A DNA stretch of 64,000 bases from Hyphomicrobiales bacterium (GCA_900465915.1 UBKJ01000022.1:89324-153323), one strand, 5' to 3'. Numbered from the stretch's first letter, positions 28,046 through 38,439 are shown. Numbers and translations are program-made. Notes: generated from the sequence alone by a model not told the origin.

Positions 28046-29059
28046 TCAAGCTTCCATGATCGACAGAAGCGCCCGGCCCACCCGGTCGGGGCCGGGGAAA
28101 TAGGCCCATTCCTGCGCATGCGGATAGGGCGTGTCCCAGCCGGTGACGCGCAGGATCGGCGCTTCGAGATGATAGAAGCAGTCGCGCTGCACCAGCGCCG
28201 CCAGCTCCGCGCCATAGCCGCAGGTCAGCGTCGCCTCGTGCACGACGACGCAGCGTCCGGTCTTCCTGACCGAGGCCATGATCGTCTCGGTGTCGAGCGG
28301 CAGCAGCGTGCGCAGGTCGATCACCTCGGCGTCGACGCCGGTCTCCTCGGCCGCCGCCAGCGCCACATGCACCATCGTGCCATAGGCCAGCACCGTTACG
28401 TCACGGCCCTCGCGCCGCACCGCCGCCTTGCCGAGCGGCACGGTGTAATAGCCGTCGGGAACCTCGCCCAGATCGTGCTTCTTCCACGAGATCACCGGCT
28501 TGTCGTGATGGCCGTCGAAGGGGCCATTATAAAGCCGCTTCGGCTCGAACACGATCACCGGATCGGGGTCCTCGATGGCCGCCAGCAGCAGGCCCTTGGC
28601 GTCGGCCGGGGTGGAGGGCATCACCGTCTTCAGCCCCGAGACATGGGTGAACAGCGCCTCCGGGCTCTGGCTGTGGGTCTGGCCGCCATAGATGCCGCCG
28701 CCGGACGGCATGCGGATGACCAGCGGACAGGTGAACTCGCCCGCCGAGCGATAGCGCAGCCGCGCCGCCTCCGAGACGATCTGGTCATAGGCCGGATAGA
28801 CATAGTCGGCGAACTGCACCTCGACGCAGGGTCGCAGGCCGTAGACCGCCATGCCGATGGCCGTGCCGACGATGCCCAGCTCGCTGATCGGCGTGTCGAA
28901 GCAGCGCGACTTGCCGTATTTCTTCTGCAGGCCGGCGGTGCAGCGGAACACGCCGCCGAAATAGCCGACGTCCTCGCCGAACACGACCACCTTGTCGTCG
29001 CGCTCCATGGCGATGTCGTGGGCGTTCTGGATCGCCTCGATCATGGTCATCCTGGCCAT
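28046..29059 (-). CDS. bkdA2: Branched-chain 2-oxoacid dehydrogenase E1 beta subunit
   Basis: 337-residue transketolase-like subunit which, with E1alpha, decarboxylates the 2-oxoacids from Leu, Ile and Val and acylates the lipoyl arm. Landmarks are MIEAIQNAHDIAMERDDKVV, FGEDVGYFGGVFRCTAGLQ, DTPISELGIVGTAIGMAVYG and the C-terminal transketolase domain with VVHEATLTCGYGAELAALVQ. It starts 1 nt after the E1alpha stop (29061) and precedes E2, the classical bkd order. The length matches the beta subunit of Pseudomonas BCKDH (about 339). Confidence 0.93.
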   Translation of the reverse strand: MARMTMIEAIQNAHDIAMERDDKVVVFGEDVGYFGGVFRCTAGLQKKYGKSRCFDTPISELGIVGTAIGMAVYGLRPCVEVQFADYVYPAYDQIVSEAARLRYRSAGEFTCPLVIRMPSGGGIYGGQTHSQSPEALFTHVSGLKTVMPSTPADAKGLLLAAIEDPDPVIVFEPKRLYNGPFDGHHDKPVISWKKHDLGEVPDGYYTVPLGKAAVRREGRDVTVLAYGTMVHVALAAAEETGVDAEVIDLRTLLPLDTETIMASVRKTGRCVVVHEATLTCGYGAELAALVQRDCFYHLEAPILRVTGWDTPYPHAQEWAYFPGPDRVGRALLSIMEA

Positions 29060-29060
29060 G

Positions 29061-30485
<1,425 letters not shown>

Positions 30486-30544
30486 TTATGGTTTGATATG
30501 AAAACTTCGCGGGGCCTTCGCGCAATTTTCTTTCCCGGCGCGCA

Positions 30545-30560
30545 AGTACCCATCGGTACT
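30545..30560. promoter_or_regulatory. Palindromic operator candidate AGTACC-N4-GGTACT
   Basis: A perfect 6-bp inverted repeat with a 4-nt spacer in the gap upstream of the BadF-type kinase gene. No regulator gene adjoins it, so the binding protein is unknown. Confidence 0.35.
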
Positions 30561-30575
30561 ATCGCGGCCCTCCCC

Positions 30576-30612
30576 GCGCAAAACCGCTTCGCACTTTCGC
30601 CGGAAATGCTCT
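30576..30612 (+). repeat. Dispersed rhizobial-type intergenic repeat
   Basis: The 37-nt element begins GCGCAAAACCGCTTCGCAC and ends CGCCGGAAATGCTCT. Its right end is shared with the hairpin at 4258-4281 (GGAAATGCTCT) and, with one change, with 38690-38704 (CCGGAAACGCTCT). Elements of this sequence are common between genes in Rhizobiales; that is recalled knowledge. No function is assigned. Confidence 0.55.
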
Positions 30613-30642
30613 AACAGAGGGAAAAAGCATCGGAGTCGCGGC

Positions 30643-31500
30643 ATGGCGGATTATTTCATCGGCGTGGACGGCGGCGGCACGGGGTGCCGCGCCGTGGTGG
30701 CGGACGCGGCGGGCGCCGTGCTGGGCCGGGGCCAGAGCGGCGCGGCCAACATCGTCACCGACCCGCAAGGGGCGCTGAAAAGCGTGCTGGCCGCCGTGGG
30801 CGCCGCCTTCGACGCCGCCGGTCTGGACCGCGCGCTTTACGCCCGAAGCCATGCGGCGCTGGGGCTGGCCGGCGGCAATGTCGTCGGCGCCTGCGAGCCC
30901 ATCGCCGCCGCCCTGCCCTTCAGCGCCCGCGTCGTCTCCGACGGGCTGACCGCCCTGCAGGGCGCGCTCGGCGACCGCGACGGGGTGACCGCCATCCTCG
31001 GCACCGGCTCGGTCTATGTGGCGCGCAGCCGGGGGGCGGTGCGCATGGTGGGCGGCTGGGGCTTTCCGCTCGGCGACCTCGGCGGCGGCGCGCGGCTCGG
31101 CCAGAGCCTTTTGCAGGAATGCCTGCTCGCCTATGACGGCATCGTGGAGACGAGCCCCTTGGCGGCCGAGGTGCTGGCCGAGTTCGGCCATGACCCGGAC
31201 AATCTGGTCAAATTCGGCTGGAGCGCCCGGCCGGGTGATTTCGGAACCTTCGCGCCGCGCGTCTTCCGCGCCGCGGAGACGGGCGACGCCATGGCCGTGC
31301 GCCTGCTGGAGCGCTCGGCGGCGCATGTGGCGGCGACGCTCGACATGCTGATCGCGCAAGGGGCGGAGCGCGTCAGCCTCGTCGGCGGGCTGGCCCCGCA
31401 TTACGGCCGCTGGCTGCCACGGCACGTGCAGGCGATGCTGGTGGCGCCGCAGGCCGACGCGCTCGACGGCGCGCTGCAACTGGCGCGCCGGATAAAATAA
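30643..31500 (+). CDS. BadF/BadG/BcrA/BcrD-type ATPase, N-acetylglucosamine-kinase-like
   Basis: 285-residue ASKHA-fold protein. The N-terminal phosphate-1 loop YFIGVDGGGTGCRAVV (residues 4-19), DGLTALQGALG, GVTAILGTGSVYVAR (phosphate-2) and WGFPLGDLGGGARLGQSLLQ match bacterial and eukaryotic GlcNAc kinases of the BadF family. It probably phosphorylates an amino sugar such as N-acetylglucosamine or glucosamine with ATP. No sugar transporter, deacetylase or NagB adjoins it, so the substrate is inference. The gene is divergent from the bkd operon and ends at a strong bidirectional terminator. Confidence 0.82.
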   Translation: MADYFIGVDGGGTGCRAVVADAAGAVLGRGQSGAANIVTDPQGALKSVLAAVGAAFDAAGLDRALYARSHAALGLAGGNVVGACEPIAAALPFSARVVSDGLTALQGALGDRDGVTAILGTGSVYVARSRGAVRMVGGWGFPLGDLGGGARLGQSLLQECLLAYDGIVETSPLAAEVLAEFGHDPDNLVKFGWSARPGDFGTFAPRVFRAAETGDAMAVRLLERSAAHVAATLDMLIAQGAERVSLVGGLAPHYGRWLPRHVQAMLVAPQADALDGALQLARRIK

Positions 31501-31530
31501 AGCGGCCCGTCTCCGGGCCGCTTCAGTTTT
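31501..31530. terminator. Bidirectional Rho-independent terminator
   Basis: AGCGGCCCG (31501-31509) pairs with CGGGCCGCT (31514-31522). On the + strand TCAGTTTT follows; on the minus strand TTTATTTTATCC follows. It therefore ends both the kinase gene and the cyd operon. Confidence 0.85.
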
Positions 31531-31684
31531 AGTGATGCCTTTCACCCTCATGGGCGACGTCCGCCGTGGGGTCGGCGATGACGCGCTTGCGGGCGCGGTC
31601 GTCCATCAATTCGTACCACATGGCGTTGAGCACCGCGAAGGCCGCCGCCAGCGGCAGGCCCAGAAGCCAGGAAAAATACCACAT
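31529..31684 (-). CDS. cydX: Cytochrome bd oxidase small subunit CydX
   Basis: A 51-residue single-span protein, MWYFSWLLGLPLAAAFAVLN and onward. The MWYFSWLLG start, one membrane helix and a short polar tail (AMWYELMDDRARKRV) are the CydX/YbgT signature. CydX binds CydA and stabilises the heme b595/d site of the bd quinol oxidase. The gene lies 15 nt after cydB with an AAGGAC ribosome-binding site, as the last gene of the operon, directly before the terminator. It is short enough to be missed by length-filtered gene finders. Confidence 0.9.
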   Translation of the reverse strand: MWYFSWLLGLPLAAAFAVLNAMWYELMDDRARKRVIADPTADVAHEGERHH

Positions 31685-31699
31685 CTCGACCGTCCTTTC

Positions 31700-32854
31700 T
31701 CAATAGCTGTGCGTGGTTTCGTCTTCGATCATGCCGCGGTCGACCTTGCCCCACAGCACCCGGTAGACCCAGGCCGTATAGGCGAGGATGATCGGCAGGA
31801 AGATCAGCACCGCCACCAGCATGACGAACAGCGTCATGTGGCTGGACGAGGCGTCCCACACGGTCAGGCTCGCCTTCGGATCGGCCGAGGACGGCAGGAT
31901 GAAGGGGAACATCGACACGCCGACCGACGAGATGATCCCGAAGATCGACAGTTTGCCCATCGCCAGCGGCGCGATCTCGCTTTTGCCGCGCAGCGCCGCG
32001 TAGACGGCCAGCGCGCCGAGAAGCCCCAGCGCCGGGGCGATCAGCAGCGCCGGATGGCTGGCGTAATTGGCGAACCAGGCGCCCTGGTTCAGCTCCACGG
32101 TCTTCAAAAGCGGATTGGACGGGCCGTCGGTGACGATCGGGCTTGTGACGCGGTAGCCCGGCAGCCACAGGCGGCAGACGACGCCGGCGAGCGCGTAGAG
32201 GACGGCGGTGACGAGCGCCGCGACGGAGCCGTAGCCGCGCGCGCGGGCCTGCACGGCGCCGTCGGTCTTCAGCACCAGCCAGGCCGCGCCGTGCATGGCG
32301 AGCATCGCCACCGACACCAGCCCGCACAGGAGCGCGAAGGGGTTGAGCAGGCCGAAGAAGGAGCCGTCGTAGAAGATGCGGAAATCGTCGGTGATGCGGA
32401 ACGGCACGCCCTGGATCACGTTGCCCACCGCGACGCCGAAGATCAGCGCCGGCACGAAGCCGCCGACGAACAGCGCCCAGTCCCAGCGGCCGCGCCAGGC
32501 CGCGCCCGGCCGCTTGGAGCGGTATTTGAACGCCACCGGCCGCAGGATGAGCGCGAACAGGATGACGAACATGGCGAGGTAGAAGCCGGAGAAGGAGACG
32601 GCGTAGAGCGGCGGCCAGGCGGCGAAGATGGCGCCGCCGCCGAGGATCAGCCACACCTGGTTGCCTTCCCAGACCGGGCCGACCGTGTTGATGACCACGC
32701 GGCGCTCCACGTCGCCGCGGCCGACGAAGGGCAGCAGCATGCCGACGCCGAGGTCGAAGCCGTCCGTCACCGCGAAGCCGATCAGCAGCACGCCGAGCAG
32801 CACCCACCAGATCAGGCGCAGGGTTTCATAGCTTAACAAATCGCTGAGGATCAT
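31700..32854 (-). CDS. cydB: Cytochrome bd ubiquinol oxidase subunit II
   Basis: 384-residue, eight- to nine-helix membrane subunit (usual 378-384). Landmarks are LIWWVLLGVLLIGFAVTDGF, DLGVGMLLPFVGR, VINTVGPVWEGNQVWLILGG (quinol/heme region conserved in CydB) and FPFILPSSADPKASLTVWDA near the C terminus. With CydA it reduces O2 to water at high affinity without proton pumping, supporting microaerobic respiration. ATG 32854 begins MILSDLLSYETLRL; the longer frame upstream overlaps cydA and is not used. Spacing is 5 nt from cydA and 15 nt to cydX. Confidence 0.95.
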   Translation of the reverse strand: MILSDLLSYETLRLIWWVLLGVLLIGFAVTDGFDLGVGMLLPFVGRGDVERRVVINTVGPVWEGNQVWLILGGGAIFAAWPPLYAVSFSGFYLAMFVILFALILRPVAFKYRSKRPGAAWRGRWDWALFVGGFVPALIFGVAVGNVIQGVPFRITDDFRIFYDGSFFGLLNPFALLCGLVSVAMLAMHGAAWLVLKTDGAVQARARGYGSVAALVTAVLYALAGVVCRLWLPGYRVTSPIVTDGPSNPLLKTVELNQGAWFANYASHPALLIAPALGLLGALAVYAALRGKSEIAPLAMGKLSIFGIISSVGVSMFPFILPSSADPKASLTVWDASSSHMTLFVMLVAVLIFLPIILAYTAWVYRVLWGKVDRGMIEDETTHSY

Positions 32855-32859
32855 GGTCC

Positions 32860-34437
32860 TTACTCCGCGGGTGCGATGACGGCGGGGGCGAGTTCCGCCT
32901 CGGGCCTTCTGTCGGGTTCGGGGCCGGCCTGGATGGCGCGCAGCATCAGCCCCATCTCGATGACGATCAGCACCGTGTAGATCGCCACGAAGCCGAGCAG
33001 CGTGATCAGCACGGTCGACGCGCCCAGGTTGGACACCGCCACCGCCGTGGGCAGCACGCCCTCGATCACCCAGGGCTGCCGGCCGAACTCGGCCACCAGC
33101 CAGCCCGCCTCGATGGCGATCCACGGCAGCGGGATGGACCAGACGGCGAGCCTGAGCAGGAAGGGATGCCTGTCCAGCGCGCGCCGCGCCGACAGGACGA
33201 AGAAGATCGCCGTCAGCAGGATCATCGCCAGCCCCACCGCCACCATGATGCGGAAGGAGAAGAACAGCGGCAGCACGCTCGGCACCGTGTCGTTGGCGGC
33301 CTGCGATATCTGCGCGTCGGTGGCCGTGCGCGGATCGTCGACATAGCGCTTCAGCAGAAGCGCGTAGCCGAGCCACTGGCCATTGTCCTCGAAGAGGTCG
33401 CGCACGTCCTGCGGAACCTTGGCGGTTCCGCCCGCCGCGCGGATTTTCTGCAGCGCGTCATAGGCGACGATCCCGTTGCGGATGTGGTTCTCGGCGCTCT
33501 GCACCAGCTCGTCTATGCCCGGAATGGCGGTGTCGAGCGAGCGGGTGCCGATCAGGCCCATCACCCAGGGCACGCGCACGGCGAAATGCGTCTCGCGCGC
33601 CTTCTGGTCGGGAAAGCCGATGGCGGTGAAGGCGGCCGGCGCGGGCTCGGTCTCCCACATGGCCTCGATGGCGGCGAGCTTCATCTTCTGGTGCTCGTTG
33701 GCGAGATAGCCGCTCTCGTCGCCCAGCACCACCACCGACAGCGCCCCGGCGAGGCCGAAGGAGGCGGCGATGGTCATGGAGCGCTTGGCCAGCTCCGCCG
33801 AGCGGCCCTTGAGCAGCATCCACGCCGAAATGCCCAGCACGAAGATCGAGGCGGCGGTGTAGCCGGCCGAGACGGTATGGACGAATTTCGCCTGCGCCAC
33901 CGGGTTGGTGATGACGGCGAAGAAATCGGTCACCTCCATGCGCATGGTCTCGGGATTGAAGGCCGCGCCGACCGGGTTCTGCATCCAGCCGTTGGCGATC
34001 AGGATCCATAGCGCCGAGAAATTGGTGCCGGCGGCCATGGCGTAGGTGGCGACCAGATGGCCCACCTTCGACAGCCGGTCCCAGCCGAAGAAGAACAGGC
34101 CGACGAAGGTCGCCTCCAGGAAGAAGGCCATCAGGCCCTCGATGGCCAGCGGCGCGCCGAACACGTCGCCGACATAGTGGCTGTAATAGCTCCAGTTCAT
34201 GCCGAACTGGAACTCCATCACGATGCCGGTCGCCACGCCGATGGCGAAATTGATGCCGAACAGCGTGCCCCAGAACTTGGTCATCTGCCGCCAGATGAGC
34301 CGTCCGGTCATGACGTAGACGGTTTCCATGATGGCCAGCAGCACGGAAAGGCCAAGCGTCAGGGGCACGAAGAGGAAGTGATACAGCGCCGTGACCGCAA
34401 ATTGCAGTCGCGACAGGGAGACGATATCGAATTCCAT
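32860..34437 (-). CDS. cydA: Cytochrome bd ubiquinol oxidase subunit I
   Basis: 525-residue heme-bearing subunit (E. coli 522). SLSRLQFAVTALYHFLFVPL carries the axial His19 of heme b595/d, GIVMEFQFGMNWSYYSHYVG and AAGTNFSALWILIANGWMQN follow, and GRQPWVIEGVLPTAVAVSNL is the conserved segment after the Q-loop. The long periplasmic Q-loop region and overall length suit the long-loop CydA class. It oxidises ubiquinol on the periplasmic side and reduces oxygen. It lies 66 nt after cydC in a regulator-cydDCABX operon; the cyanide-insensitive CioA type is an alternative that cannot be fully excluded. Confidence 0.95.
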   Translation of the reverse strand: MEFDIVSLSRLQFAVTALYHFLFVPLTLGLSVLLAIMETVYVMTGRLIWRQMTKFWGTLFGINFAIGVATGIVMEFQFGMNWSYYSHYVGDVFGAPLAIEGLMAFFLEATFVGLFFFGWDRLSKVGHLVATYAMAAGTNFSALWILIANGWMQNPVGAAFNPETMRMEVTDFFAVITNPVAQAKFVHTVSAGYTAASIFVLGISAWMLLKGRSAELAKRSMTIAASFGLAGALSVVVLGDESGYLANEHQKMKLAAIEAMWETEPAPAAFTAIGFPDQKARETHFAVRVPWVMGLIGTRSLDTAIPGIDELVQSAENHIRNGIVAYDALQKIRAAGGTAKVPQDVRDLFEDNGQWLGYALLLKRYVDDPRTATDAQISQAANDTVPSVLPLFFSFRIMVAVGLAMILLTAIFFVLSARRALDRHPFLLRLAVWSIPLPWIAIEAGWLVAEFGRQPWVIEGVLPTAVAVSNLGASTVLITLLGFVAIYTVLIVIEMGLMLRAIQAGPEPDRRPEAELAPAVIAPAE

Positions 34438-34503
34438 CCGTCACAGCCGGCCGGGCCGGCCCTCCTGGTTATGCGCCGCGCCCTAACGCGGCTTTCACGC
34501 GGC

Positions 34504-36171
34504 TCACCTCAGACTGTCGAGGATCTCGCCGAAACGCGGCTCATCGATGCGCACGGATTCGACCAGCGCGCCTTGATTCAAAACAATCAGCCGGTCGCAG
34601 ATCGCCGCCTCGCGCCGGATATGGGTGGCGAGGACCAGCGTGCGGCCGCGCGCCTTTTCGCCGAGCCGCGCCAGCACGTCGCGGGCGGTGGCCTCGTCGA
34701 GCCCCTCGGTCGGCTCGTCGAGAAGCCAGAGCGGCGCGTCGGTCAGGAACAGCCGCGCCAGCGCCAGACGCCGCGCCTGGCCGCCAGAAAGGCCCAAACC
34801 GCCCTCGCCCAGCCTTGTTTCGAGGCCTTTTCCCGCGAAATCGCCCAATCCGGCCGCCGCCAGCGCCGCGTCGAGATCGGCGTCGGCCGCGTCGGCGCGG
34901 GCGAGAAGCAGGTTCTCGCGCAGGCTGTCGCGGAAGAGTTCGGTGCGCTGGGTGAGAAGCCGCGACGGCGCGGCGGCGAGCGCGCCACACGAAATCGTGA
35001 TCTCGCCGGCGAGCGCGTTGAGCAGCGTCGACTTGCCCGCGCCGCTCGCGCCGACCAGCGCCACGCGCTCGCCCTCGGCGATGGCGAAGCTGATTCCTGC
35101 GAGCGCCGGCGCGCCGTCATGGCCGAGCGTGGCGTTCTCCGCCACGGCTGCGAAGCCCGGCGGCGGCAGCGGCATGGCGGGTTCGTCGCCGGCCGCGTCG
35201 AGCTGCGGCGCGATGCGGCGGGCGGCGAGCGCGGTGCGGCCGAGCTCCATCGCGCCGCGCCGCAGCGCCGCGAAGGGCTCCATCGCGCCCAATATGACCA
35301 GAAGCGCCAGCGCCGCCACCGGCGCGCCGACGACGCCCGCCTGCGCGAGCCCGGCCACGGCCGCGAGCCCGCCGCCCAAGAGCAGCGCATGGGCCGCGCC
35401 GAAACCCGCGCCCGTCGCCGCCTCGATGCGGCTCAGCCTGCGGTCGGCCGCGGCTAGATAGGCGTCGGCGCGGATCAGCGCCTGGGCCTGCGCCTCCAGG
35501 CGGCCGGCCATCAGCAGCTCGGTCTGGCCCGCCACCATGTCGATCGCGCGGGCGCGCAGCGCCTCCATGCCCTTGGCGCGCCGGCGCATCGACTTGCGCG
35601 AGGCCCGCGCCGCCAGAACCGGCAGGCCGAGGCCCACGGCGATAAGGGCCAGCGCCACGCAGAGGCCGAACCACGGTTGCATGAAGCCGAGCGCGACGCC
35701 GGCCACCAGCGCGGTGGCGAGCGCCGCGCCGGCCGGAACCAGCACGCGCAGGTAAAGCGAATCCAGCGCGTCGATATCGGCGGTGAGCCGGAACAGGAGC
35801 CGCGCCGGCCGCTTCAGCAGCGCCGTGGCCGCCGCCGGCCGCGCCCAGCTTCTGAACAGTTTTTCACGCAGGGCGGCGAGCACGGCGAGCGTCGCGTCAT
35901 GGGTGACGAGGCGCTCCAGATAGCGCGCGCCAGTGCGGGCGACGGCGAGAAAGCGGATGCCGGCGGCGGGCGCGAAGACGTCGAAAGCCATGGCCGCCGC
36001 CGCGCTCAGGCCCGCCAGCGCCGTGGCGGTGATGAACCAGCCCGAAAGCCCCAGCAGCGCCACCCCCGCCAGCACCGTGACGCCGGCGGCCAACATGCCC
36101 GCGAGAAGCATTTTCCCGCGCGCCCGGAAGAACAGCGCCAGCACGGGGCGCAGATCGGAAAAGCGGATCAT
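34504..36171 (-). CDS. cydC: ABC exporter subunit CydC (heme/thiol exporter CydDC)
   Basis: 555-residue half-transporter with six N-terminal helices and a C-terminal ATPase: Walker A VGASGAGKSTLLNALAGE, signature LSGGQARRLALARL, Walker B LWLLDEPTEGLD and H-loop ATH. The N terminus FSDLRPVLALFFRARGKMLL and AGIRFLAVARTGARYLERLV are characteristic of CydC. With CydD it exports cysteine/glutathione and is allosterically linked to heme, a step required for assembly of cytochrome bd. The start overlaps the cydD stop by 4 nt. Gene order D-C-A-B is common in Alphaproteobacteria. Confidence 0.92.
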   Translation of the reverse strand: MIRFSDLRPVLALFFRARGKMLLAGMLAAGVTVLAGVALLGLSGWFITATALAGLSAAAAMAFDVFAPAAGIRFLAVARTGARYLERLVTHDATLAVLAALREKLFRSWARPAAATALLKRPARLLFRLTADIDALDSLYLRVLVPAGAALATALVAGVALGFMQPWFGLCVALALIAVGLGLPVLAARASRKSMRRRAKGMEALRARAIDMVAGQTELLMAGRLEAQAQALIRADAYLAAADRRLSRIEAATGAGFGAAHALLLGGGLAAVAGLAQAGVVGAPVAALALLVILGAMEPFAALRRGAMELGRTALAARRIAPQLDAAGDEPAMPLPPPGFAAVAENATLGHDGAPALAGISFAIAEGERVALVGASGAGKSTLLNALAGEITISCGALAAAPSRLLTQRTELFRDSLRENLLLARADAADADLDAALAAAGLGDFAGKGLETRLGEGGLGLSGGQARRLALARLFLTDAPLWLLDEPTEGLDEATARDVLARLGEKARGRTLVLATHIRREAAICDRLIVLNQGALVESVRIDEPRFGEILDSLR

Positions 36172-37841
36172 TCGGCGGCCCTCCCCCAGATCGCGTCCGG
36201 CGCGTCGAGTCGGACGGCGCGGTGCATGCGGCGCGCCAGCGCCTCGTCATGGGTGGCGACGATCAGCGTCTTGCCCTGCGCCAGCGCGACGAGGCCTTCG
36301 GCGATGCGCACGGCCGTGTCGTGGTCGAGATGGGCGGTCGGCTCGTCGGCGAGGATGATGTCGCAGGATGGGTCGGCTGCGGCGCGCGCCAGCGCCAGCC
36401 GCAGCGCCTCGCCGCCCGAAAGCCCCGCGCCGTTCTCGCCGATCAGCCCGTTCATGCCCGCCACATGGCCAAGCGCCATGCGCTCGATCAGCGCCGCCCC
36501 GTCTGTGCCGTCGTCACGGCCGAGGCCGATATTGAAGCGGGCGGAGCCGGAGAAGATATGCGGCTTCTGCCCCACCCAGCCCATGCGGGCGCGGGCGGCG
36601 GAAGCGGTTTCGGCGTCCAGCGCCCGCCCCGCCACGCTGACCAGGCCGGCGCGCGGCGCGGCGAGGCCGGCGATCAGCGCCAGCACGGTGGATTTGCCGA
36701 AGCCGCTCGGCGCCAGCAACGCCACATGCTCGCCCGGCTCGACGTCGAGGTCGAAATTCGCCAGCACCGCCGGGCCGTCGCCATAGCCGAAATCGACTCC
36801 GCGCAGCCGCACGGCGGGCGCGGCGTCGAGGCGCGGCGCCGGGGCCGGCTCGCCCACCACGGTCGCACCGGCGGCGGCGAGCTTCTCCAGCGCCTCCGTC
36901 GCCGCCTCGCCGGCCGCGCGGTCGTGCCAGACGGCGGAGAGGTCGCGCAGCGGCTCGAAGAAGGCCGGCGCCAAAAGCAGCACGAACAGGCCCTGCGCCA
37001 GCGTCAGCGTGTGGCCCCAGGCGCCGAAATGCAGCGTTCCCAGAAGGTGAAAGCCGATATAGACCGCCGCCATCGCCACGCCCAGCGCCGAGAACAGCTC
37101 CAGCACGGCCGAGGAAAGGAAGGCGATGCGCAGCACCGCCATGGTGCGGGCGCGCAGCGTCTCGGCGTCGGCGCGCAGGCGCAGCGCGGCGCGGTCGACG
37201 GCGTGGAAGCTGCGGATGGTGGCGAGCCCGCGCAGCCGGTCGAGCAGATAGGCGTTCATGTCGCCGAGCGCGCCGAGCTGCTTTTCGCTGGCGGCCTTGG
37301 CGCGCCAGCCGACCAGCGCCATGAAGACCGGGATCAGCGGCGCGGCGAGCAACAGCACCAAGGCCGCCGCCCATGAGAACCACAAAACGGCGAGAAGGAT
37401 GAAGGGCGGAACCAAAGAGACGCGCAGGCGCACCGGCGCGAAACGGGCGAGATAGGGCGTGACCATCTCGGCCTGCTCGCCCAATATGCTGGCCGTCTCG
37501 CCCGAGGCGGGCCGCGCCGCGTCGAGCGGCGAGCGGCGGGAGAGCGCGGCGAGGGCCGCCGCGCGCAGGCGGCTCAGCTCGGCGCGGGCGGCGTCGAAGG
37601 CGAGCGTCGCGCCGCGCGCCTCGATCAGGCTGCGCAGGACGCCGAGAAGCGCGAAAGCGGCCGCGAGCAGATAGATGTCGGGGCCGAAGCGGCGGTCGGC
37701 CAGGCGGCCCACGGCGACGGCCAGAAGTCCCGCCTGCGGCAGCCACAACAGCGCGGCCAGCGCCTGCAGGAGGGCGCCGCGCCTGAGACCGGGCAGCGGC
37801 GGTCGGCGCCTGCGCGCCCGGCTTGCATGGGGGGAACTCAC
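36168..37841 (-). CDS. cydD: ABC exporter subunit CydD
   Basis: 557-residue partner of CydC. The membrane half includes PYLARFAPVRLRVSLVPPFI and the CydD-typical LGDMNAYLLDRLRGLATIRS. The ATPase shows LLAPSGFGKSTVLALIAG, in which Ala replaces the first Gly of Walker A, then LSGGEALRLALARA and DIILADEPTAHLD. The non-canonical Walker A first residue and the Glu in the signature suggest an asymmetric ATPase pair, which is inference. GTG 37841 overlaps the regulator stop (GTGA), which fixes the start and implies coupling. The cydC gene overlaps its 3' end by 4 nt. Confidence 0.92.
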   Translation of the reverse strand: MSSPHASRARRRRPPLPGLRRGALLQALAALLWLPQAGLLAVAVGRLADRRFGPDIYLLAAAFALLGVLRSLIEARGATLAFDAARAELSRLRAAALAALSRRSPLDAARPASGETASILGEQAEMVTPYLARFAPVRLRVSLVPPFILLAVLWFSWAAALVLLLAAPLIPVFMALVGWRAKAASEKQLGALGDMNAYLLDRLRGLATIRSFHAVDRAALRLRADAETLRARTMAVLRIAFLSSAVLELFSALGVAMAAVYIGFHLLGTLHFGAWGHTLTLAQGLFVLLLAPAFFEPLRDLSAVWHDRAAGEAATEALEKLAAAGATVVGEPAPAPRLDAAPAVRLRGVDFGYGDGPAVLANFDLDVEPGEHVALLAPSGFGKSTVLALIAGLAAPRAGLVSVAGRALDAETASAARARMGWVGQKPHIFSGSARFNIGLGRDDGTDGAALIERMALGHVAGMNGLIGENGAGLSGGEALRLALARAAADPSCDIILADEPTAHLDHDTAVRIAEGLVALAQGKTLIVATHDEALARRMHRAVRLDAPDAIWGRAAE

Positions 37842-38419
37842 TCTCGCTTCGGCTCCTTCTTGCCGGACCGTCCGCGCCCCAGCGCGACGATCTTGTCGGT
37901 CGTCTCCAGGAAGCGCGTCACCTTGGCGCCCAGCGACAGCAGGCTGGTCAGGCGGTCGGTGTCGAGTTTCTTGACGTCGTCGTACCAGTTGGTCAGCCGC
38001 TCGATCAGGCCGTACATGTCCTTCATGCGGTCCTGGGCGTGGCGGTCGCCCTCGTCGACGGGCTGCTCCATCAGCACCTGGCGCAGCACGGTTAGCGTCG
38101 GGTCGATCTCGCGCTTCTTGCGCTCCTCGGCCAGCGCGCGCAGGATCTGCCACACGTCGTCGGGGGTGGTGAAGAAATCGCGCCGGTCGCCCGGAATGTG
38201 CCGCAGCAGCACGAGGTTCCAGCCCTGCAGCTCGCGGATGCCCATCGAGACGTTGGACCGCGACACGCCCAGCGCCTCGACGATCTCGTCGGCGCAGAGC
38301 GGGCGCGGCGACACGTAGAGCAGCGCATAGATCTGCCCCACGGTGCGGTTGATGCCCCAGCGGCTGCCCATCTCGCCGAAATGGAGCACGAAGGACTGGA
38401 CGATTGGCGACAATTCCAA
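37838..38419 (-). CDS. GbsR/MarR-type transcriptional regulator of the cyd operon
   Basis: 193-residue winged-helix protein. The N terminus VQSFVLHFGEMGSRWGINRT and GQIYALLYVSPRPLCADEIV are GbsR-family hallmarks, followed by the recognition helix region ALGVSRSNVSMGIRELQGW and the wing LVLLRHIPGDRRDFFTTPDD. The C-terminal 90 residues are helical and probably dimerise. It is the first gene of the operon with cydD-C-A-B-X, and its stop overlaps the cydD start. A 29-bp palindrome lies 21 nt upstream of its start (38440-38468), suggesting autoregulation and control of cyd. The effector is unknown. Confidence 0.85.
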   Translation of the reverse strand: MELSPIVQSFVLHFGEMGSRWGINRTVGQIYALLYVSPRPLCADEIVEALGVSRSNVSMGIRELQGWNLVLLRHIPGDRRDFFTTPDDVWQILRALAEERKKREIDPTLTVLRQVLMEQPVDEGDRHAQDRMKDMYGLIERLTNWYDDVKKLDTDRLTSLLSLGAKVTRFLETTDKIVALGRGRSGKKEPKRE

Positions 38420-38439
38420 GATTCTCTCTCCCGTAAATT

